Below are positions 6,325-10,538 of a DNA stretch of 10,538 nucleotides, piece after piece. The stretch's first letter is position 1. Each line of letters begins with the position of its first letter. The stretch comes from Lachnospiraceae bacterium UBA7012 (lineage in GTDB: Bacteria > Bacillota > Clostridia > Lachnospirales > Lachnospiraceae), in assembly GCA_002449595.1 (NCBI GenBank), contig DJXE01000089.1, forward strand, positions 1-10,538. The letters are read 5' to 3'. Below the pieces are notes generated by a model. That model searched no databases and was not told the origin of the DNA. It saw only the letters and a program-made list of their open reading frames with translations. Both the position numbers and the translations under genes were made by a program.

Positions 6325-7647
6325 ATGCCATTTCAGATCATTAGGAATGATATTACGAAAGTAGCGGCGGATGCGATCGTCAACACGGCGAATCCAAAGC
6401 CGAAGTATGCGGACGGCACCGACAGGGCCGTCTACACTGCGGCGGGCGCGGAGCAGCTGCTCGAAGAGAGAAAGAAGATCGGCGAGATCGGCGTCGGACA
6501 GGCGGCGGTGACGCCTGCTTTTGCGCTGCCGGCGAAGTACATCATTCACACCGTGGGACCCGTCTGGATCGACGGCAGCCACGGGGAGGCCGACGCAGTC
6601 CGCTCCTGCTACCGCGAGAGCCTGAAGCTGGCGGAGGAGTTGAAGTGTGGGTCAATCGCTTTTCCGCTGATTGCGACCGGCAATTACGGATTCCCGAAGG
6701 ATCTTGCGCTGCAGATTGCGCTCTCCGAGTTCAGCGCGTATCTGATGACGCATGAGATGGACATCACGCTGGTCGTTTTCGATCGCAGTGCGTTTGAGCT
6801 TTCCGGGCGGCTGTTTGAGGACGTCGGCGCCTTCATCGATGAGAACTATGTGGATGAAGCCAGCGCGAAAGAGTACGTGACTTCCGAGAAACGGCGCAGG
6901 CGGAGATTTGGTGGAATCTTTTTGATTGGCCGCCGGAGGGGCAGCGCGAAGAATGCTCCGGCACCTCTGCCGGACGAAGAACTCGAAGATGATGAGCCGT
7001 ATATTGGTGAGACGGAGGGGGTCGCCTTTTCCAGGCGGGACAGCGAGGATGATGGCCTTCCCGTAGTGGGAAATGTTGAAGACGGCGATTTCCTGGCGAG
7101 TCACATCGAGAGCAATTCCCTGCAGCCGCCGGATAATGGAATGCCTGCGTTCGACGGAATCTCCAGTGCGGGTGCCGGGTATGAGGCGGGACCTCGCCCT
7201 GATGCGGCTTCTGTATCTGAATCGTTTTTCGGCGGGCAGGTCGCGGCATCCGGCGTGAAGCCTTCTACGATGCCGCCAGGCAGCCTTGATGATCTGCTGA
7301 GGACGCAGGAGGAGACGTTCCAGGAGAAGCTCTTTTCTCTCATTGCGGAGAAGAATCTTTCAAATGCGGAAGTGTATAAGCGGGCGAATCTGGACCGCAA
7401 ACACTTCTCCAAGATCCAGTGCAACAGAGAGTATTCTCCCAAGAAGAAAACGGTGCTCGCGTTTGCGATCGCGCTGCACCTGAATCTCGACGAGACGCAG
7501 GATCTTCTGCAGAGGGCGGAGTATGCTCTTTCTCCGGGGAACAAAGTGGATCTGATTGTCCAATACTGCATCTTGAACAAGATCTACGACATCATTGAAG
7601 TCAACGCGATCCTCTTCAAGTACCAGCAGCCGGTTCTTGGGGCGTAA
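6325..7647 (+). CDS. Macro-domain protein with C-terminal HTH-like module
   Basis: The 440-residue protein has three parts. Residues 1-165 are a macro domain, a fold that binds ADP-ribose and in many members removes it from proteins or from O-acetyl-ADP-ribose: NDIT (8-11), DAIVNTAN (16-23), HTVGPVW, and FPLIATGNYGFP (113-124). The usual GGGVDGAIHRAAG loop is replaced by YADGTDRAVYTAAG (28-41), so activity may differ. Residues about 185-315 are a disordered linker: a basic run of five Arg (190-194), a hydrophobic GGIFLIG, then acidic and Gly/Pro/Ser-rich sequence. Residues about 316-440 are a helical module (FQEKLFSLIAEKNLSNAEV, RANLDRKHFSKI, KKTVLAFAIALHLNLDETQ) resembling an XRE-type helix-turn-helix, known beside varied effector domains in clostridia. 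It might bind nucleic acid or a partner; that is inference. A strong terminator follows. Confidence 0.88.
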   Translation: MPFQIIRNDITKVAADAIVNTANPKPKYADGTDRAVYTAAGAEQLLEERKKIGEIGVGQAAVTPAFALPAKYIIHTVGPVWIDGSHGEADAVRSCYRESLKLAEELKCGSIAFPLIATGNYGFPKDLALQIALSEFSAYLMTHEMDITLVVFDRSAFELSGRLFEDVGAFIDENYVDEASAKEYVTSEKRRRRRFGGIFLIGRRRGSAKNAPAPLPDEELEDDEPYIGETEGVAFSRRDSEDDGLPVVGNVEDGDFLASHIESNSLQPPDNGMPAFDGISSAGAGYEAGPRPDAASVSESFFGGQVAASGVKPSTMPPGSLDDLLRTQEETFQEKLFSLIAEKNLSNAEVYKRANLDRKHFSKIQCNREYSPKKKTVLAFAIALHLNLDETQDLLQRAEYALSPGNKVDLIVQYCILNKIYDIIEVNAILFKYQQPVLGA

Positions 7648-7684
7648 AACGTCATTTCCCATCGGCTGATTCCAGCATCTGATC

Positions 7685-7715
7685 ATGCCCCGCCAGCTGG
7701 CGGGGCATTCTTGTT
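7685..7715 (+). terminator. Strong palindromic terminator after the macro gene
   Basis: Positions 7685-7708 are a perfect 24-base palindrome (ATGCCCCGCCAG facing CTGGCGGGGCAT), giving a GC-rich stem with a minimal loop, followed by TCTTGTT. It lies 38 bases after the macro-gene stop, so the vWA gene is probably transcribed separately. Confidence 0.8.
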
Positions 7716-7845
7716 ATCCCATCCTCTCGAAAGCGAAGAATTGTATGGGGATACAGTCCATGCGGTAGCTCGTCGGCTCCGCGAGACGTCCTGGCGGCTG
7801 GCTGCGAGCGAAGAATAGCGGGGCGGAACAAGCGATGCGGCAGCA
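7712..7845. repeat. Inverted second copy of the 75-bp repeat (locus 2)
   Basis: On the plus strand this stretch matches the reverse complement of the array at 1-300. AGCGAAGAATTGTATGGG (7732-7749) is an exact 18-base match to the complement of 70-87 and 220-237. AGCGAA recurs at 7732 and 7807, and TGCGGTAG/TGCGGCAG at 7761 and 7836, both exactly 75 bases apart. About 1.8 monomers are present, more diverged than locus 1 but without net indels. The left edge abuts the macro terminator, and similarity fades near 7845, just before the hairpins at 7858-7899. Confidence 0.85.
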
Positions 7846-7857
7846 GGTCCGAATAAT

Positions 7858-7899
7858 GTCGCCTGACGGGCGACCGCGGAATGCGGCCGCTTTTGTATT
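7858..7899 (+). promoter_or_regulatory. Overlapping hairpins, attenuator-like, upstream of the vWA gene
   Basis: Hairpin A pairs GTCGCC (7858-7863) with GGCGAC (7869-7874). Hairpin B pairs GCGACCGC (7870-7877) with GCGGCCGC (7883-7890), with one A/C mismatch and a GGAAT loop, and runs into TTTTGTATT (7891-7899), the form of an intrinsic terminator. The two share 7870-7874 and cannot form together. This could be an attenuator, or simply the 3' end of a small transcript that includes the repeat. No known riboswitch aptamer was recognised. Confidence 0.45.
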
Positions 7900-7953
7900 C
7901 TTACATCAGAGCAGGGCAGGGAACCAATGTCCGGTATCCACACAAAAGGCGAA

Positions 7954-7960
7954 AAGGAGG
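7954..7960 (+). promoter_or_regulatory. Strong ribosome binding site of the vWA gene
   Basis: AAGGAGG lies 7 bases before the ATG at 7968, an ideal arrangement. It excludes the longer in-frame start at 7881, which would place the terminator T-tract inside the coding region. Confidence 0.85.
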
Positions 7961-7967
7961 ATCAGCC

Positions 7968-8621
7968 ATGAAAAAAGGACTTACGGAACTTGTATTCATT
8001 CTGGACAGAAGCGGATCGATGGGAGGTCTGGAGAGCGATACGATCGGAGGGTACAATGCTGTGCTGCGCAAGCATAAGGAGGCAGAAGGAGAGGCCCTCG
8101 TCTCGACGATCCTGTTTGACGACAGGACGGAAGTGCTTCATGACCGCGTGCCGGTGAAGGAAGTGCAGCCGATCACGGCAAAAGAGTACTATGTCCGCGG
8201 ATGTACGGCTCTGCTCGATGCTGTTGGCAGTGCGATCCGGCATATCGCGGACGTGCACAAGTGCCTGGGCAAAGAAAACGTCCCGGAGAAAACGATCTTC
8301 GTGATCACAACGGACGGCATGGAGAATGCCAGCAGAAACTATACTTACAACAAGGTAAGAAAGATGATCGAGCGCAGGAAGGAGAAGCATGGATGGGAGT
8401 TCCTGTTCCTCGGCGCAAATATCGACGCGGTCGCGGAAGCCGGGAAGCTTGGCATCCACGCGGACCGGGCAGTCCGTTTCCACAATGATTCGGTGGGTGT
8501 TGCCCTTAATTTCAGAGCACTGGCTGACGTGACGAGCGGAATGCGCCGCGCGCCGGCAGCAGCGGTCGGTGCCGAGTGGAAAGCGGAGATCGAGGAAGAC
8601 TACGCTTCCCGTCCGGAATGA
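7968..8621 (+). CDS. von Willebrand factor type A (vWA) domain protein
   Basis: The 217-residue protein is essentially a single cytosolic vWA domain, with no signal peptide, membrane helix or added zinc ribbon. The metal-ion-dependent adhesion site is complete: D13-R-S15-G-S17, T80 (in RGCTALLDAVG) and D116 (in VITTDGMENAS). Downstream, HGWEFLFLGANIDAVAEAGKLGI is typical of a widespread group of small bacterial and phage vWA proteins, distantly like TerY of the tellurite/stress systems. Such domains usually bind a partner protein through a coordinated divalent metal and act in assembly or signalling. The C-terminal 40 residues (SGMRRAPAAAVGAEWKAEIE) look like a flexible tail. The gene has its own leader with hairpins, a 75-bp repeat copy upstream, and a strong ribosome binding site. 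It is followed after 43 bases by the YunG-family gene, so the pair may be co-transcribed. Confidence 0.9.
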   Translation: MKKGLTELVFILDRSGSMGGLESDTIGGYNAVLRKHKEAEGEALVSTILFDDRTEVLHDRVPVKEVQPITAKEYYVRGCTALLDAVGSAIRHIADVHKCLGKENVPEKTIFVITTDGMENASRNYTYNKVRKMIERRKEKHGWEFLFLGANIDAVAEAGKLGIHADRAVRFHNDSVGVALNFRALADVTSGMRRAPAAAVGAEWKAEIEEDYASRPE

Positions 8622-8664
8622 TATATGATAAGAGCATAAGACAACAGGAGGAACCAGACAGATC

Positions 8665-9087
8665 ATGCAGAAGTACGGATTCAAAGGCGCGGAGACGGCT
8701 ATCATCAAAGACGCAGACGGCAGGACACCGCGCGACTATTATGATCTTCTCTCCGGCATCTGGTGCGCGCAGACCTGCGCGCCGCGCATGCGGCAGGACT
8801 GGAGCGAGGAGAACCGGACCCACGGCCAGTGCTCGATCACGGCGTTCCTCATGCAGGATATATTCGGAGGAAAGGTCCTCGGCGTCCCTCTCGAAGACGG
8901 CAATTTCCACTGCTTCAATGTGGTGGGGGACTGCATGTTCGACCTGACGAGCGAGCAGTTCGGCAGCAAGGCTCTGAATTATGAGAACTGCCCGGAACAG
9001 CTCCGCGAAGTCCACTTCGCGAAAGAAGAGAAGCGCCTGCGCTACGAGTATCTGCGGGAGCAGCTTCTGGCGCGCCTGCAGGAATAA
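8665..9087 (+). CDS. YunG-family protein, possible Cys-His-Asp hydrolase fold
   Basis: The 140-residue protein resembles the YunG family of small Firmicutes proteins of unknown function. Its conserved core is WSEENRTHGQCSITAFLMQ, then GKVLGVPLEDGNFHCFNVV, then MFDLTSEQFG. C56 (GQCS), H82 (NFHCFN) and D93 (FDLTS) occur in the order and local contexts seen in papain-like and transglutaminase-like Cys-His-Asp hydrolases, where Cys starts a helix and His and Asp lie on following strands. This makes a small hydrolase plausible but unproven. It also has C34 and C38 (WCAQTC), a possible metal or disulfide pair. AGGAGG at 8646-8651 lies 13 bases before the ATG, slightly long spacing. No signal peptide is visible. 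It sits 43 bases after the vWA gene. Confidence 0.82.
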   Translation: MQKYGFKGAETAIIKDADGRTPRDYYDLLSGIWCAQTCAPRMRQDWSEENRTHGQCSITAFLMQDIFGGKVLGVPLEDGNFHCFNVVGDCMFDLTSEQFGSKALNYENCPEQLREVHFAKEEKRLRYEYLREQLLARLQE

Positions 9088-9089
9088 TC

Positions 9090-9139
9090 AAAGATGCAGT
9101 CCGGTCGAATCATTAAAGACGCATCCCGGTCGAAGCAGA
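9090..9139. repeat. 25-bp direct duplication, two copies
   Basis: AAAGATGCA (9090) and AAAGACGCA (9115), with CCGGTCGAA at 9101 and 9126, give an exact 25-base offset. Six of the 25 positions differ by my count. It lies in the spacer between the YunG-family and rhomboid genes; the rest of that 106-bp spacer shows nothing but the next gene's ribosome binding site. Confidence 0.5.
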
Positions 9140-9193
9140 AGACCGAAGAAAATGTCATTAACCGGCACAAGCCCATCTGAGAGGTGACGATTC

Positions 9194-9760
9194 ATGGATT
9201 TCCTGAGCAGCATGGTCACGGCAGTACTCATATTGATCAATTGTGCGGTCTTCCTCCTGGAGACGCTCGCCGGCGGCAGCACAAAAACGGAGGTCGCGCT
9301 GAAATTCGGAGCGCAGTATGAGCCCCTCATCCGGCAGGGACAGTACTACCGCCTGTTCACGGCGATGTTCCTGCACTTCGGCTTTTACCACCTGCTGTTC
9401 AACATGTACGCGCTCTCGGTGCTCGGCCCTGCGGTCGACTACGTCTGCGGAACGGTGATCTTTCTTGTGATCTACCTCGGCTCCGGGATCGCAGGCAATA
9501 TCCTGACTCTTGTCATGGACAGGAAAAAGCATCACGCAGCCCTCTCGGCAGGCGCTTCCGGATGTATTTTCGGCCTGCTCGGCGCATGCCTCGTGCTGGC
9601 GATCGGCGGATACGGCTTCTCACTCAGAAGCATTCTCACGACACTCGCGATCAACCTCGTCTATGGCTTGTCTTCCAAGCGCATTAACATGCTCTCGCAC
9701 GCAGGAGGATTTGTCGGAGGTGCGGTGATCATGGCGGCAATTCTCATGTTCATTCACTGA
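9194..9760 (+). CDS. Rhomboid family intramembrane serine protease
   Basis: The 188-residue membrane protein has the six-helix rhomboid core. The catalytic Ser is S122 in GASG (120-123), and the catalytic His is H169 in SHAGGFVGG. The oxyanion and packing motif HxxxxHxxxN is intact at H61, H66 and N70 on transmembrane segment 2. The L1-loop region LFTAMFLHFGFYH is also typical. The first membrane segment follows the start directly (FLSSMVTAVLILINCAVFLLE). Length fits the minimal bacterial type, with no extra soluble domain. It is predicted to cut membrane-anchored substrates within or next to their transmembrane helix; the substrate is unknown. GAGGTG at 9181-9186 lies 7 bases before the ATG. 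The gene ends in a strong hairpin shared with the convergent ribokinase. Confidence 0.94.
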   Translation: MDFLSSMVTAVLILINCAVFLLETLAGGSTKTEVALKFGAQYEPLIRQGQYYRLFTAMFLHFGFYHLLFNMYALSVLGPAVDYVCGTVIFLVIYLGSGIAGNILTLVMDRKKHHAALSAGASGCIFGLLGACLVLAIGGYGFSLRSILTTLAINLVYGLSSKRINMLSHAGGFVGGAVIMAAILMFIH

Positions 9761-9780
9761 TTAATATCTGAAAACATAAA

Positions 9781-9824
9781 AACAGTCGCCCGGCGATCCA
9801 TTCAGGAACGCCGGGCGTTTGATT
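9781..9824. terminator. Bidirectional terminator between convergent genes
   Basis: CGCCCGGCG (9787-9795) pairs perfectly with CGCCGGGCG (9809-9817) across a 13-base loop. On the plus strand TTTGATT follows, a modest T-tract. On the minus strand the stem is followed by TGTTTTTATG, a better one, from the A-rich sequence at about 9770-9784. It therefore serves both the rhomboid gene and the ribokinase gene. Confidence 0.8.
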
Positions 9825-9879
9825 AAGTCTCGAACTTATAAGCAATTGGAACAAGTGGTGATTGTATATGAATTACTGA

Positions 9880-10538
9880 TTACTCGAATTCCCCCGGCTG
9901 CAGATCACAGTGAAGGACTTCCTCAAGCGTGGGAACGGACTGCGCCGCGCCGGGGCGGGTCACGGCGATCGCGGATGCGCGCGTCGCGGTGAGCAGCGCT
10001 GTTTCGGCATCTTTGCCGCCGGTGATGCAGGCCAGGAAGAAGCCGAGAAAGGTGTCGCCGGCTGCGGTCGTGTCGACGGCGTCGACTTTGCAGGCGCCCA
10101 TCTTGAAGGTGGAATCGCCCTGACGGCAGACTGAGCCGCGTGTGCCGAGCGTGAGGAGGAAGGAGGTCTTCGGGAAGAGAGCGCCGAGCGCCGCGAGCTG
10201 CTCCTCCCAGTCTTCCTTGCCGGTCAGGTCGCCGGCTTCCGTCTCGTTCAGAATCAGCCAGTCGGCGAGCGCCATGGCGTCCCGCGAGATCCGGTCGTTC
10301 ATAGGCGCCGGATTCAGCGCGATCGTGAGGCCTGCGTCATGCGCCTCCTTCAGGATCTCGTCCATGCAATTGATCTCATTCTGCAGGACGATCATGTCGC
10401 CGGCCCCAAAGCCGGAGATCACGCTGCGAATGAAGTCCGCATCCATCGTCTGATTCGCGCCACCGTACAGAATGATGCAGTTTGCGCCGCTCTCGTCGAC
10501 CTGGATGATGGCATTGCCGGTCCCGGTCTCCCCGACTG
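9880..10538 (-). CDS. rbsK: Ribokinase (PfkB family), 5' end cut by the window edge
   Basis: About 218 C-terminal residues are visible; the frame stays open to the window edge, so the N-terminal third is missing. An internal ATG at 10446 is not the start, because the sequence upstream of it continues the family signature: VGETGTGNAIIQVDESGAN and IILYGGAN match ribokinase, which phosphorylates D-ribose at O5 with ATP. Downstream are VLQNEI, ALNPAPM, LILNETEAGDLTG, TLGTRGS and the PfkB signature DAVDTTAAGDTFLGFF, containing the anion hole and catalytic Asp. The end, AIAVTRPGAAQSVPTLEEV, is the classic ribokinase C-terminus with its monovalent-cation and ATP region. The stop TAA is at 9880-9882 (complement), and the bidirectional terminator follows. 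No ribose transport gene is visible in the window. Another PfkB sugar kinase is possible but less likely. Confidence 0.92.
   Translation of the reverse strand, partial: VGETGTGNAIIQVDESGANCIILYGGANQTMDADFIRSVISGFGAGDMIVLQNEINCMDEILKEAHDAGLTIALNPAPMNDRISRDAMALADWLILNETEAGDLTGKEDWEEQLAALGALFPKTSFLLTLGTRGSVCRQGDSTFKMGACKVDAVDTTAAGDTFLGFFLACITGGKDAETALLTATRASAIAVTRPGAAQSVPTLEEVLHCDLQPGEFE

Noticed and set aside
5320..6582. 420-residue minus-strand open frame opposite the AIM24-family gene
   Set aside because: It is antisense to a recognised family and runs into the macro gene; its Arg/Asp/Ala-rich composition is typical of a GC-rich shadow frame.
7683..7943. 86-residue minus-strand gene over repeat locus 2
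   Set aside because: The frame reads through the palindromic terminator and the hairpins, and the matching frame at locus 1 has stop codons; the similarity is explained by the DNA repeat.

Overview
The window is about 10.5 kb of GC-rich bacterial DNA. The organism is most likely a member of the Firmicutes, class Clostridia, probably Lachnospiraceae or a close relative. The grounds are strong AGGAGG-type ribosome binding sites, a lipobox-bearing 5'-nucleotidase, a macro-domain protein with a C-terminal helical module, and a YunG-family protein; this is family-level inference, not a species call. Almost every gene is on the plus strand. Only the last one, a partial ribokinase, is on the minus strand and converges on the others. 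No tRNA, rRNA, transposase, integrase or CRISPR array was seen.

Layout. Positions 1-360 hold a tandem array of a 75-bp monomer with no convincing gene. A small FMN nitroreductase follows (503-1015), then a 250-bp spacer with a GC palindrome and an imperfect 37/38-bp tandem repeat. A tight cluster runs from 1268 to 5261: an unknown 98-residue acidic helical protein, a gamma-class carbonic anhydrase homologue, a TMEM164/YwaF-type membrane protein, and a large lipoprotein of the UshA/5'-nucleotidase family. Intergenic distances are 19 bp, an overlap, and a 4-bp ATGA overlap, so these four look like one operon.

A second group runs from 5395 to 9760: an AIM24-family protein, a macro-domain protein fused to an HTH-like C-terminal module, a single-domain von Willebrand A protein with an intact MIDAS, a YunG-family protein, and a rhomboid intramembrane protease. 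These genes are separated by their own terminators and leaders, so they form several transcription units. A strong palindromic terminator follows the macro gene. Between it and the vWA gene lies a second, inverted copy of the 75-bp repeat, then a pair of mutually exclusive hairpins. A perfect 9-bp stem-loop at 9787-9817 serves as a shared terminator between the rhomboid gene and the convergent ribokinase.

How they may work together. The 1268-5261 cluster mixes a periplasmic-face nucleotide phosphohydrolase with a membrane protein and a small metalloenzyme; no single pathway is obvious. The AIM24, macro, vWA and YunG genes could be a stress or ADP-ribose-signalling neighbourhood, but this rests only on adjacency. 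The most distinctive structural signal is the 75-bp repeat family, present at two loci about 7.4 kb apart in opposite orientation with exactly conserved spacing.
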